NCBI GenBank assembly: GCA_002104935.1
Contig: MCGT01000026.1
Span: forward strand, 186,001 to 250,000
DNA length: 64,000 nucleotides
Source of the DNA: Hesseltinella vesiculosa
Lineage: Eukaryota; Mucoromycota; Mucoromycetes; Mucorales; Cunninghamellaceae
Direction of reading: 5' to 3'
The notes beneath the pieces were generated by a model, which did not search any database, had not been told where the DNA came from, and saw only the letters and a program-made list of their open reading frames with translations. Below are positions 9,686 through 21,492 of this stretch, piece after piece; the first letter of the stretch is position 1, and each line of letters starts with the position of its first letter. Position numbers and translations under genes: made by a program.

Positions 9686-12600
9686 TCAAGGGGATGCTGG
9701 AGATGTTGGAGAGGACGGTTCATCAGGATGTGATGCAGAAGTTGGGCAGATGACAGCATCATCCTCGAAGCTGGTAGAAATGGTGACAACAGGAACGTTT
9801 GAAGTTCTATCCACGGGAGCAGTCGATGGCTTGGCCTGAGCATCGTTTGTAGGCGACAGAGGAGGGGAACACATCACTCGCTCGGTAAAAGTATGCACAG
9901 CCATTTCCAATTCATGCTTTCGCACAGGCTTGCCAACAAAACCGTTCATACCTAACGAGTAGCACGACAGAAAGAGAACGGGGTGAGGCATGACAGCTTC
10001 CTTGTGGCGACCTACTTACCGGCTTGGAAGCACTTGTCACGATCGCCTGGCATGACGCAAGCTGTCATGGCAATGATGTAGGGCTTTGTCTTGGTAAAGG
10101 AGTACTTGCGGCGAATAAGCTCGGTAGCCTCAAGGCCATTCATTTTGGGCATCCAGACGTCCATGAAGATCAAGTCAATGGGCCATGCTTTGTCTCTAGC
10201 TTCTTTTACCATGTCGCAGGCTACTTCGCCATTGTTGGCTATCTTGCATTTGAGACCCATGCGACTCAGCATCCTGGAGAGCACCTTTTGGTTGACTGGG
10301 TTGTCGTCCACCAGTAAGCAATTCAGCCTGGCCAGGACTTCATCATAACTGCCACGATGCGTATTGGCATCTGTCGCGTCCCTATGGATGGAGCTCCCAG
10401 AAACCGTGGAATCCACGGTAGCCATGGAGATGGAAGAGTCAAAGGTAGAGCCGATGGAGGATCGAGGCGAGGCCAGGGTGAAGTCGGAAGAAGCGATTGA
10501 ATGGTGACGCTCGCTGGTGGGGCTGTGTGGACCAAAACTTGAGCCAGACAGCCGGTTTTGGTTTTTTTGGGCGTCATCACTTGCAGATCGGTGAGGAAAT
10601 TGTAATACCATGGGTGGTGCACGACTGGCGATGGCGGCAGCCAGAGCTGGGTTTGCATGGGGCAGGATGTGGTTGGGTGCGAAGGTGGGTGTCTTCAAGC
10701 CGGCTCGCATCAGGGTATCTATAAGGGTGGAAGTCCGGAACGGTCGGTACATCATGAGAGGAACAGCATCAAATGGATCAACCGCATCGATCATGGGTGT
10801 CTGAGGTAAACTGTCAACGTTGAAAAAGAGTTCGCGGTGGCTGACCAATGGCTGAATGGGGTCCTGCTTTGCTGGGTCCTCAGATGGAGGCTGCTGGGGT
10901 GGGTCTGTTGGGTGCTGCGGAGACGGCTCATTTGGCTGGTTCATTTGGCGCTGATCGGTCGTAAGAGACTGTTTTCTCTTGCGGCTCATAGCAAGGTTTC
11001 GGTGAGTAGAAGCCGGGGAGGAATTGGATCGCTTGAGGCGGAAGTCGTTGATACAAACGGTAGGTACATCATACAAAACAGGAAAAAGTTTGCGCAGGTA
11101 CTCCAGGGCCAGAATACTAGCAAGAAAAGAGAAGACGTTGTGAGTTTGTTCTTGGATTGGTAGAAGGGCGACCAGATGCTGCATTACCTTGTTGCCTTGC
11201 GATCCTTGTCAATGTTGCTGATAAGAACACCATCGACATCGACCACAAGAATGGGGGGGTTGGGTGACTTTTTGAGTTGCAGATCTTGGAAGATAGATTC
11301 TGCTTGTTCCATATTCACGATTTTTACCGAGATACCAAAACATTTGAAGGTCCGGGTCCATGCCAGCTGCATGTTGTGCTTTTCTGCAACGACGATCATG
11401 TTGCTGCATACGCTAGCCATTTTCTCAAGATGCTGCTGCTCGCCAAAGGTCAAGGTCTTGGGTTGCTTCTCGATCTCGATTCTGAACGTAAATGTAGATC
11501 CTTTGCCGTAAACTGATTCAACAGACTAAGAAGATGAGGTGGAAAGAGAAGATAGGGGGGTGAGGCCTATTTATCACGAGGGGGGGGGGGGCTCTTCATT
11601 TACCATATCTCCATTCATCATTCGGCAGAGTTGACGAGAAATGGCTAGGCCAAGGCCAGTGCCACCAAAATTCCTTGTGGTTGAGGCATCGACTTGTGTG
11701 AATGACTGGAAGAGCGAGTCGACTTTGTCCTTTGGGATACCAATGCCAGAGTCGGTCACGGAGAAATCCAAAAGCACTTTTTGGGGATCTTCAGCCTTCA
11801 CGGTCTCCGATGGCTTGACCAAGCTAACATGAGCATACACATAGCCTCCAGTTGGAGTGAATTTAAACCCATTTGATAACCTGGCGCCATGAAGTAAAAT
11901 AAAATGCGTGAATAAAGGGCGGGCTACCAAGGCATCCATCTACGTTGGGCAACTCACAAATTCAAAATGACTTGCCGTAGTCGCACCAAATCACCAACGA
12001 CCTTCACAGGCACATCAGCTTCCATCTCGTACCACAGAGCGACATCTTTTTCCAAAAAGTGAGGGTAAACAAGTTTCAGTGCACTCTCCACAGCAAACGT
12101 CTACACGAAGAAAAGAGGTTGAGCAAAGAAATGAGGATGAGCAGGCTGGTTTACCAAATCAAGGCCATTGTGTTCCAAAAGAAGCTTCCCGGATTCAATC
12201 TTTGAGAAGTCCAATATATCATCGATGATCGCCATGAGGTGGTTGCCTGAGGATTCGATGGTTTCTGCACAATCATACAGATCCTGGGGTAGATCGCTTT
12301 CCATCAAAATTCGAGACATACCAATCACAGCATTCATCGGTGTGCGAATCTCTGCAGTCAAAAGAGGAGGAGGAAAAAAAAAAGTTAGGCAGGTCTGGCG
12401 CGGGGCCGTTTCTCCTTACCATGCGACATGTTGGCTAAAAAATTTTGTTTGGCTATCGCGCCAGCTTCGGCCTTTTCTTTGGAAGCTTGCAGATCTGCAT
12501 AACAGATAAAAATGTGAGATTTTGAGAATCATACTAGTTAGCACCACTAGCAAATAAAAGGTACCTATCAACAAGGTTTGTGTCCTCTTTCGTTCTTCTT

Positions 12601-15600
12601 CCAGCTCCTGCGTACGCTGCTGTAGGTTGTTCGTTCGCTCGTAAACCAGACGTTCCATGTCCGTTGCATAGGCTTCCAGCTACGTGATGAGAGGGGTCAA
12701 CGGATCAGTCTCTAGGAGAGCTGCTTGTTTAAAATAAATTACCAACACAGCCATATTGTCAACCACCGACATGGTTGAAGAAAGGGAATGGTCGAGAGAC
12801 TTCATTCGGTCCTGTGGTTATTAGATAGAGAGATTAACCACATATTCAAAAAAAAAAAAAAAAAAAAAAAAAGCTTACGCAGATCTCATTGAGGGTTGGA
12901 CGACGGTGTGGCTCTTTGTCCCAGCAGTAAGAGATCAAGCTGTTGAGCTTGCTATAGCAGCTACGAAGGGTGCTATCGGAAACACTCTCCAAATCCACGA
13001 GTCGAGGTCGAAGATGTTCCCTGATGATGCGCTGGAAGAGAAGGTTTTCCTGCGCTCCATTGTTGAGCTCGTTGCTGTATTCTTGGTACGGTTTCTGGCG
13101 CGTCACAATTTCACACATTACAATGCCAACGCTAGAATGAAAAGAGTGGGTCAGCGATAGTCTCTATCGCCTTGAAGCCTTCTTGCCTGTAAATATCGGC
13201 CTTTTTTGAGGGCATGGTGATGTCCAACCCAGATGCTACGTTGACGATAGACTCAGGGGCCATCCAGCGCATGGTGACGGTATTGGGCAATATGATCCCG
13301 TTGCTGCAGCCTTGCTTCTGGAGCCGTTGAATGACGGCTTGGTCATACATGGATTGTCGCACCTTGTGCAGCCCAAAGTCGCAAATCTTCAGCTCCCATT
13401 TGTTGGTCACATAGCAAGAGGCGGAGGTCAGCAAGCCATGGAGACTGATCTTGGAGCGGTGGATGAAACGCATGCCTTCTACTAGGTCGTTTATCATCGA
13501 GAATTGGAAGATCCAAGTGAGACAGTAGTCATCGTTGGCCAGTATGTCGAACAGGGTCCCTTTGTTGCAGTATTCTATTAGGCAAGGTTTGGGAAGGATA
13601 GAAAATCGGTGAGCTCTATACACCTCCTTTTTCCTTTGCGCTTACCTTCGACAATGTAGGTGCCTCGGGTTTCAATGCAGACACCAATAAATTCGACCAA
13701 ATTGGCCGATCGACAATGCTTTAAGAGTCCGATTTCCTTGCGAATATCATCTTTCAGGTGAAGCTGCTTGAAACCGATTTGTCTGATGAACACCTTCAAA
13801 TTGCGACTGACAAAAAGCTACAATGAGACACGTCCTTTTACACCTCTGGTTTTTCTCGTCACTCACTGAATCCCTATGGCATTGTGAAAGGATTCGGTAT
13901 GGGGAGCTCGGCTTCTTGTGATCAACATGGATAGGCGGTTGTTGTTAGCATTTCTACAAAGACAACATTACAGCAATCGTTCAGTTTTTTTTTTTTTTAA
14001 CTTTACAATTGATTGGCCCTGGCAACTTCGGTTTGCGTTTGGTTATTCTTGGTATCCTGAAGGGCCCAATGGGGAACCTCTTCTTTGAGATTTTCATAGG
14101 CGGAGTCTTGCTGGTCAGCTATCTCATTGCAGAGGGAAATGGACCGAGTTGATCCTGGCTTATCAGTCATGCTGTTTGGGTGGTCGAGCATCATGTAGCG
14201 CATGGAAGGATGAGTGAGGTGGCTGTAGGAGAGGAGCCAGTTGTCGCTGTCGTTGCCGCCTGTCAAGTCAGCTTTATGCTGACGCCGCCAGTAACGCCAT
14301 AAAAAGTAAAACGATATGACGGCCAACAAACCAAAGACGATGGGGAGCACAATGGAGAGTATCACGCGATTTTTCCGGTCGTGGTCCTCGGTTAGGAATT
14401 GCTGGCAATAGCTATCCTGGTACACACGTTGGTCATTACAGGAGAGGCATTCGGTTCGAAGGGCGTTGGCAAGGGTGCCTGGTGAGCATGGAAGGCAGGA
14501 AGGTTGGTCGCTGGAGGCAGAGATGAAATTGTCCGAACAGGGAATGCACTGGATGGAGCGGATGGCATCGTGGCTCGGGGTCATGCAGTACGAAGAGGAT
14601 GCAAGGATGCTGTAATGCGTGCCAGGAGGACACATAAAGGGTTGAGGGTCGGCACGTACCCCGACAGAATTCCAAGGCTGGACAGACAGAGAGTTAGACA
14701 AAAGGATATTAAACAACGACAAGAAGCCAAGCTCATAAGAATCCAGCGACCTAGTGAGAAGAAAGTTAACAACACAGTACTTTTGATAGGGTATCCACTC
14801 CACTTGCCATGACATTTGGACGCGGTTCAGCATCAATGACCGCTGCTGTTGAAACAGATCCGAGGCAGTATAGAATGCTGTCTCGCCTGCCTGTTTTGGG
14901 TCTACGACGGAGTCCTATTGGTAATAATAAAAAAAGGGGGGAAAATAAAGCGGGAAAGCTTCTCACAACCAGTGCAAGTTCAAGAATCATACCAGGATAA
15001 TGGCGTTAAAGATGTATTCTGAGAAGGTGACAACAGAATCAACGTCGTAGCTGCCGTTGGACAGGTTGGACATGATGGAATTGACCATTCCGTTCACGTT
15101 GCTTTGGCTGCTGATATCGATAGTGTTGACAACGAGCTGCTCCGGCGGTATTGGTCCAGGAAAAGTCTGCAAGAGTGTTCTATAGAGTATGTCGCAGAAG
15201 GTTGTGTTTTTCCAGGGTCGCCCGTCTCCGAAGCAGACAGGGTTTTTAAAGCCGTTGTCCAGCAACATCTGTGCAGTCATCGCGGCCAAATCCATTGTGT
15301 CCAAATAGGGGTTGAATATACGCCTAAGGAAACGTCAGGCAAGACTATGGCATAGGCAACGCCACTTACGAGCTGTTTTCAGGGATGATGAGCTCTTCGA
15401 AAAAGGTACCAATGATCGAGACAGGGACGTTCTCTTCGGTGCTTTTGGTGATTGTATAGTTGTTGACATAGGGATGGCTGGAGAGCAAGACGATGCCATC
15501 TACATTAGGGTTCGACAGAAAATTGGTCACACTTGACATCAGTTTTTCTGGATAGCCGATGTAGTCTCCCTATTGAAAGAGTGAGTTCACAAGAGTCAGA

Positions 15601-16912
15601 TGCGCTCCAACGTCCTACCGAGGTATTCGTAAAAATGTTCCAGCTGATCTTGTTTGCTAACTGCTGGATCCCGGAGAGGATGTTGCGTCCGTAGGAGTCG
15701 CCTAAAGAATTAGGAATGATCACACCGACGGTGTTGTTGCGACGATTAGGGTGAAGCAGGAAGCCTTGTCGATCTCTGCCGCTTTCAGTGGTATTAAGGT
15801 TGCTGTTGGTTATTACGATTGGTCCGGTGGGGATGGTTTGGTTTCCATATACGTCAAAACTGGTGAGGTACTAAAAAAAAAAAAAAAAAAAGTGAGCTTT
15901 CAGCTGGCCACCTGCTAATTTAATACGCGCGACTGACCTGCAGATAGAGATACACCACTGGCAATGCAGATTGGTAATAAGGTAGCTGACTGATCCCCAC
16001 CGTTGTGTCAGGGAAGCTGTTGAAAACTACGTCAAGATCCTCACCATCGAGGTCAACAAAACCCGCACCGATTCTTTTGCCATTGTGTACACCACTCATA
16101 TTCATGAGAGCCCCTGCAACACTATTGCTTGCAGCCTACGATATATTAGATAAAGAAACTGAGAGATCAAAAAAAAATAGTTTGGAAATGCCTACCACAC
16201 CACCGATGGCAATCATGCTGTCATAAGCGCCTTTGCTGAAGTTGTGAACGACATCATCGACAGCAGAGGTAGAGTTTGATACTTGCAAAAACCCATGGAG
16301 TGGATTTCTAATGGTCGTGCGGATGGCAGCGTAGCGTCCTTCAGCATTGACATTGCCGAGAGGAGAGGGTGAGATGACCAAGGGATGAGAATAGCCACGT
16401 TCGAGCAATTGCTGAGCAATAGCTTTGCCAAGGATTTCGTCTGATGTCAACACGCGAGCGAGACCCAGTTCGGATGCATACGATTCGCCCAATTCAAATA
16501 TAATTACAGGAAGGCGTAATGCTCGTACGGATGCAATGGCATTGGCGACTTGTAGGTTTGGAATAGTGGTGATAATCCCATCGACATTCTACGGAAATAG
16601 GAAAGAAGTGAGAGGGGCGACAAGCGGAGAAGCGAAGTGGGCATGATTTTTTTTTTTTACTCCGTAGGTAACAGCGTCAAGTATGCTCTGCGCCATGAGG
16701 TCTGTTTGGTCTTCTTCAAAGCGTTTCCAAATGAGATTAATGTTGAGCAAAGAGGCAGTATCAATGGCCCCTTTTCTTGTGTCGCCGCCTTGGTGGGTAT
16801 GAATAGCATTGCTCTGATAAATAAAGGAAAATGTGGGCTTCGTGTTATTGAACCTGGTGAGGTTGCAGTTTGGCACCGAGATTTCCGTTGCTATCAACGA
16901 AATTGGCTTCAT
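9686..16912 (-). CDS. Receptor hybrid histidine kinase: PBP x2 - Cys-rich - TM - kinase homology - signalling helix - HisKA - ATPase - receiver
   Basis: Twenty exons from 16912 down: 16912-16661, 16588-16196, 16135-15938, 15870-15619, 15569-15370, 15323-14993, 14914-14007, 13953-13867, 13806-13646, 13574-13187, 13131-12879, 12811-12743, 12679-12565, 12494-12420, 12351-12155, 12100-11958, 11880-11604, 11525-11188, 11116-10020, 9951-9686; 1,999 residues, all phases agree. Residues about 25-300 and 320-560 are two periplasmic-binding-protein-like folds (DGIITTIPN; NNTVGVIIPNSLGDSYG). A Cys-rich stalk follows (about 637-712), then a membrane helix (about 726-748). Residues 873-1141 are a pseudokinase: Arg882 in place of the VAIK lysine, HGLLTSASC at 973-981 in place of HRD, DFG intact at 993-995. 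A helix (LEAYATDMERLVYERT) precedes HisKA with His1227 (MSHEIRTP). The ATPase has N, G1 (DSGIGIP) and G2 (GGTGLGL) boxes. The receiver has Asp1865, Thr1897 and Lys1919. No signal peptide is visible, so a 5' exon may be missing. Exon 10 ends in a GC donor. Confidence 0.85.
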
Positions 16913-17659
16913 AGGTGTGATTTAAGAGCATGCACTTTGAAAATACTAAATCCAAAAAAAAAAACTGATATAATGGGCTGTAGCAAAAAAAAAAAAAAAA
17001 AACGAAAGAAGAACTGTTTCGCAGGTTTCATACAGAAAAGGTGGAAACCCATCCCTTCGCATGGATCGATTGGCTCAAAATCATTGATGTTTGACGATTT
17101 TCCCTCAAACTGGAACTCTGGCTTTTCTAAATGTCTTCCATTCCTACCTCAACCATTGGCCCCCATTGCTTCTTGATCTTTCCATTTCATTTCCCTTTTC
17201 GTCCTTCTTCAGCTCTCGTCGCCACTTCTAAGCACTCTCCTCACCAAGCCAATACAGCGTGTCCGTGTAGCCAAACGGACGGTAGCTGATCCATGGCAAG
17301 TATAACCAACATGTTTTTTATTTATTGCATGCAGGCCGTCCAACCGGAAGGAGCCAAAAGGAAAGACCTTTCCCTCGTCCCAGCTTCAGCAAAAATAAAT
17401 CGGGCAAGCGTAGGTTTCGGTTTTTTTTTTTTTTTTTCTGTTCGCTTTTTTGCAACATGATTCCTTTATACCAGCAAGCCATGATGAGAACATCAAGATC
17501 GCGGCTTATGTCATGCAGCCGATGGCGTACGGTAACGACCTTGCATTGTGTTCTTCTTTAGCGTTGCTCATCACTGCTTCTTTTGTGGACGGGTAGATCC
17601 AAATCAAGAAAGCTGATCTTGTCATTCGATCTTTATCTAACAAATCACCACCAAGAAAC
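16913..17659. other. Spacer between the receptor kinase and the zinc-finger gene
   Basis: It contains A runs (about 16955-16965 and 16986-17002). On the minus strand a Met near 17032 starts a very hydrophobic Phe-rich frame (MKPAKQFFFRFFFFFLLQ) that could be a missing signal-peptide exon of the receptor kinase, but it depends on a homopolymer and cannot be joined with confidence. Confidence 0.35.
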
Positions 17660-17890
17660 ATGCCCGAGATAAAACCGCGGTTTCGCCCTGGCGATTGGAC
17701 ATGTCCTCAATGTCAATTCATCAATCACGCCCACCGAACCCAATGCCGAGAATGCGATCATACCCTCGATGGACAATCGCGAACACCCAGTCTTGGTGAT
17801 TGGATCTGCCCCGAGTGCCAATATTACAACTTTAGACGGCAACTTGTTTGCCGGAAATGCACCACCCTCAAACCGATCCCAACAGCCTGA
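17660..17890 (+). CDS. Small protein with two RanBP2-type zinc fingers
   Basis: A 76-residue single-exon protein made almost only of two RanBP2-type fingers: GDWTCPQC...CREC and GDWICPEC...CRKC, each with the W-C-x2-C-x10-C-x2-C spacing and the conserved GDW. Such fingers bind single-stranded RNA (ZRANB2 type) or ubiquitin. The Asn between the Cys pairs (QFIN, YYNF) is the RNA-binding kind of residue. The partner is unknown. It could be the end of a longer gene, but no upstream exon was found. Confidence 0.7.
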   Translation: MPEIKPRFRPGDWTCPQCQFINHAHRTQCRECDHTLDGQSRTPSLGDWICPECQYYNFRRQLVCRKCTTLKPIPTA

Positions 17891-18209
17891 CGCCTTTTTG
17901 CATACCCCCCCTCCCCAACTTCTGAATGAAGTGAATGTCGTCGTTCACTTCTTTTTTACCGACCCTATCTCGATGCACACATAAGTAAATTCAAAGGACG
18001 TTCATACGACTGAAATCAATACATCGTGTTGTTTTATTCATGCACAAGGTGGATATGGTGAGTGAAAGAGGGGGAATGGCTTGGTATGGAAATATGAATG
18101 AAAGGATCTGCCACCGGTGGCAAAAAAAAAAAAAAAAAAAAAAAAAAGAGATCGGGGGTGCAGAAATGCTCAGTAAAAAAAAAGAATGACCTGCATATTC
18201 TATTTTTTC
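17891..18209. other. Short spacer, 3' ends of two convergent genes
   Basis: It holds the 3' ends of the zinc-finger gene and the barrel-protein gene, a C-rich run, and about 27 A at 18121-18147. No gene is seen. Confidence 0.5.
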
Positions 18210-18569
18210 TTAAGCAAACGTCCAAGAAACAGGACTGATGACACCCACAGCCAAGTTGGCCAGTTTCTTGAAGGCAGCAGGCGAGAGATCAATACTACCA
18301 GAGGCACAGCCAGGGCAGGTATCGACGACGGTGGCGGTCACGGATTTGCTGCCAGACGTGACCTTTATGCTTTTGCCACAGTAGCTCTTGCTCATGTCAG
18401 CAGCACTCAGAGCCACCACCAATTCATTGTCATTGTTTGTTTCGCCGCAAGAACCGAGGCCAGTGTTGTAGTAGGTGGCCTTGCCAGTGTTACGTTTTTC
18501 GATGGGAGCAGCTTGCACAGCAAGCAAAGTGGTCAAAGTTAGAGTAATCAAGCCAGCAGAGAACTTCAT
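18210..18569 (-). CDS. Secreted double-psi beta-barrel (RlpA-like) protein
   Basis: A 119-residue single-exon protein. Residues 1-20 are a signal peptide (MKFSAGLITLTLTTLLAVQA). A PIEKR sequence follows that looks like a Kex2-type processing site. The mature domain has the DPBB layout: GKATYYNTGLGSCG at the start, then ALSAADM, CGKSIKV, and VVDTCPGCASGSIDLSPAAF, the last being the hallmark segment with the catalytic-site-like Asp. In fungi this family includes expansin-like, barwin-like and protease-inhibitor proteins; wall or plant-surface binding is likely, but the activity cannot be assigned. Confidence 0.85.
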   Translation of the reverse strand: MKFSAGLITLTLTTLLAVQAAPIEKRNTGKATYYNTGLGSCGETNNDNELVVALSAADMSKSYCGKSIKVTSGSKSVTATVVDTCPGCASGSIDLSPAAFKKLANLAVGVISPVSWTFA

Positions 18570-18630
18570 GATGAGATGGATGAAAGGTGGAGAAGAGATG
18601 GAGATAAAAAAATTTTTGATGGTGAAGTGC

Positions 18631-18639
18631 CTATTTATA
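18631..18639 (-). promoter_or_regulatory. TATA box of the barrel-protein gene
   Basis: On the minus strand the sequence reads TATAAATAG, about 62 bp upstream of the ATG at 18569. Confidence 0.5.
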
Positions 18640-20014
18640 CACCTGTCTTTTTTCGTGGTGATGAAACGAGGATATCTAATGATCTGGCCAATAACAATAG
18701 CTCAGCCAGGTCCCTTTCTCGTTTTTTTTTGGTGCCCATCTTTTTTTCCATTGATTGTTCGTTGATGCCCAATAACGTTGTTGCCAAGAAAACAGTCTAG
18801 CTTGTGCAACCTCAAAGCGCCATATGCCCCCCCTCTTTCTTCGACCAAGTATTAAAAGGCAAGGGATAACGGACAGCTATTTTTTTCGGGGAAAGATCTC
18901 CGTCAATACATTTCTGTCAGCTGAAGATCAAAAAGCCTATGGGGTATACACTTTTATTTGTTTGTTTATACCCCTTTTCCCCCGTGAGTTGGCCATAGCT
19001 TTTTTCTAAAACCTCTTCCGAGCCAGCTTAGTTTTTTTTTGACAGAAACCCGATCTGTGCAACCCCCCATCATGCATCTACGTCACTCCGAAGTCAACAA
19101 AAAAAAAAAACGGAGAAACAATCAATTCCGCCACCTTCGTCGGCGAGAACAAAAAATCCAGATGGGCAGGAACAGCTGCCAAAATAAACAATCACAAAAG
19201 AGTTTTCCTTAAATATCAACCTCTCATTAGAAGCACACCAATACCATTGGCTGACTCGTTTAATTGGCCAACAATGAATTCTGCATCACATTTGAGCCTT
19301 CTTTTATTCTTTGGCGCTTTCACGTGGTTGCCGCAAGGCTTTTTTATTCTTCCAGGCAAAAATAAACTGAGAACAGCGCCAGAGCCCTGAAACGGGGCTG
19401 CTGACATTTTCAGCTAGCAGCAAAAATAAAAAATTTAATATAAAAATGAAGTAAAAGCTCTTCATCAACGGATACTACTTCAAAATGAAAAGCTTTATCG
19501 CCCATGTCTTTTGAGCTCGATTCTCCGGTCCGGCCATCAACCTACTTTGTAGATGATATATCGTTCCATCGTTTTATTCTTTTTTGCGTCATTGGCTTGA
19601 CGGTTTCAACGAAAAAGGAAACCCAGCCAAAAAAAAAGGCAGGGTGCAAAAAAGATTCAGAGTCAGCATGACGTGTCGCATCTCATTTTGAAAATGGTTC
19701 CACGCAAGAGCAATGACCGTTGCCATGCAGTTTTAGAATTCCTGGTTGACCAAACGGTCTAAAGCTATCCAGTGGCACTCTATTCCTATACAAAAATATC
19801 GGAAATAGGATAGGCCCAACTCATAGCACCGGCCCATCCATCCACCCTCGACTGTGTTGCCAGCAAGGAAGGAATAGCTGACACCATAAATGTGCTACCT
19901 CGGCAGCCAGCCGAACGTCCTGCCGAAACAAATGCTCGCTCTACCAGGTTGTCAGGGAGGAGAGTCTGTGGAAACCACAGCCAACCGACGAGGATATGCG
20001 GGATTTGAATGATA
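18640..20014. other. Gene-poor start of the repeat island
   Basis: A/T-rich sequence without a convincing coding frame on either strand. Several poly-T and poly-A runs of 8-12 bases are present. Faint echoes of the dispersed repeat begin around 19970. Confidence 0.45.
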
Positions 20015-20800
20015 TGGTTGGGTGCCAGGCAACTACCAGCAATCAACTTGTTATTTCTAGCATCGTCATGATTTATTATCTCCGTGCAAAATTTGGGACT
20101 GATCCCATAGCTCAAAATTTCTGCGCACTTCACTTTTTTTTTTTATTAGGGATATCGCCTGATAGGTCCATGAAAAAAATGGCTAGACGTTAAACATAAT
20201 CGATAAAATTTTTGCTGGGCAATCCTTACCAGCTTGATTTTTTCAGAATCAACCTCAATCGCACGTTCGCTCATCCATGCAAAATTTCACGTTGACCTTT
20301 TACTATCAAAACAAAAAAATATAAACACTCCGTCATTTGGCACCATCTCTGCCAGGTATTTCTTGGCCAATCGGACGAACGGCTGAATCGTTTTGAAGTC
20401 CGCGAGAACGACATGTCAAGTGAATTTCAGTGTATGCTTGCCAGCAATCTAGGTCTTTCCCCAGTGCCCGAGAGAGTTATTATTTTAATCATAATCATTT
20501 CCTATCATTTTTGTACATGTATGCAAAATTTGGGATGAATATCTTTAGAGCAATTTTGCACTGTGATTTTTGATCAGATCGCCTTGGGGTCCACTGGCGA
20601 AAATGGTCGATTTTTCATTTTTTTTTAGCTGGGCAATCGGAGGTCTCCAAACGCAAGTGATCAAGAATTGACTGGACGATCTTCACCGATCGCCCTGATA
20701 TTTTCAATACCATCATCATTCACGCATTTGAGCACCCATACAAAATTTCAAGTGGATCTGATTACCCAAAAGTTCTGTGTAGCGACTGGTTTTTTTTTCA
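20015..20800 (+). repeat. Cluster of degraded copies of the dispersed repeat
   Basis: At least three to four partial or full copies in the same orientation: about 20015-20130, 20205-20325, 20380-20560 and a near-complete copy at 20570-20800. Each carries some of the ordered words GATCAGATCGCC, GGCGAAAATGGTCGATTTTT, AGCTGGGCAATC, a TCACCAATC-like word, TTTTCA..ACCATCATC, CATGCAAAATTTCA and CAAAAGTT.TG. The last copy runs into a T tract followed by CAAAA, the same end as at the other loci. No open frame. Confidence 0.65.
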
Positions 20801-20814
20801 AAAGGTTTTTTTTT

Positions 20815-21492
20815 TTTTTAAGAGACCGAGGCGATCAGAAATTTTATTTGGCAGTGATGTAACTATGTAAGAGGTCAAGGCAAAGAGGGAGCGAGGAATA
20901 TGTTTAAAGGGTAGCGGGGTAGAAGAGACGGGATTCATCACGCAGGAGCTGGATGGTCTTGTTCACGGAAATAAGGACATTGGGAGCGGAGAAGGGGATG
21001 TCATCGTAAACGTGTCGCCAGTGGGCTGACCAGATGGCTGCCAGAATGGTGCCGAGGACGAGAGGTGCGGAGAGGGACGGGGTGCCAGGACGTAATGGAG
21101 GCCAAGACCAGGATGTGAAAGAGGATACGACGTTCTGGATTGAGTCGAAAGGAGTGGCAAAGTGTCTTTGCCAAGCCAGGCGCCATACCCGCATCTTGAA
21201 AGGGCATGCGAGAAGTAAATGGGCACTCACTCGACTCGTCATGGTATCGACAGATCGAACATTTTGGCGAAGTCACAAGGGTGGGGACGATGCAGTAAAG
21301 TAGTAAGCGTGAGGTGAGCTTGCCAGTTAGGAACCGGAACAAGACGGTGTGTGAGGAATGAGGAAGGGACGTACGCCAAAAGGGTTCCCATTTGGCAGCA
21401 GACCACTCTTTTTCAAAAGGAAGAGAAAAAAATTGGTGGTCAAATTCAATTTCCGCACCACAGCGTCTTCCATTCCTGGCTAGTGCGCGCAC
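20815..21492 (-). mobile_element. 3' remnant of a LINE (non-LTR) retrotransposon
   Basis: On the minus strand two overlapping frames (21492-21001 and 21242-20904) share parts of one decayed reading frame. They encode a WEPFWRTSLPHSSHTVLFR segment followed by CSIC and further Cys/His residues, which is the arrangement of the zinc-binding region at the C-terminus of LINE reverse transcriptases (W..FW....P......R...G.L..R...C..C). The remnant is truncated and frameshifted, so it is not active. The same 3' sequence recurs at 28430-28625. Confidence 0.6.

Noticed and set aside
14683..14787. Possible extra intron in exon 7 of the receptor kinase (GTACTG...TGTCCAG)
   Set aside because: Donor and acceptor phases do not agree; the continuous frame is kept, though the hydrophobic text there is unusual.
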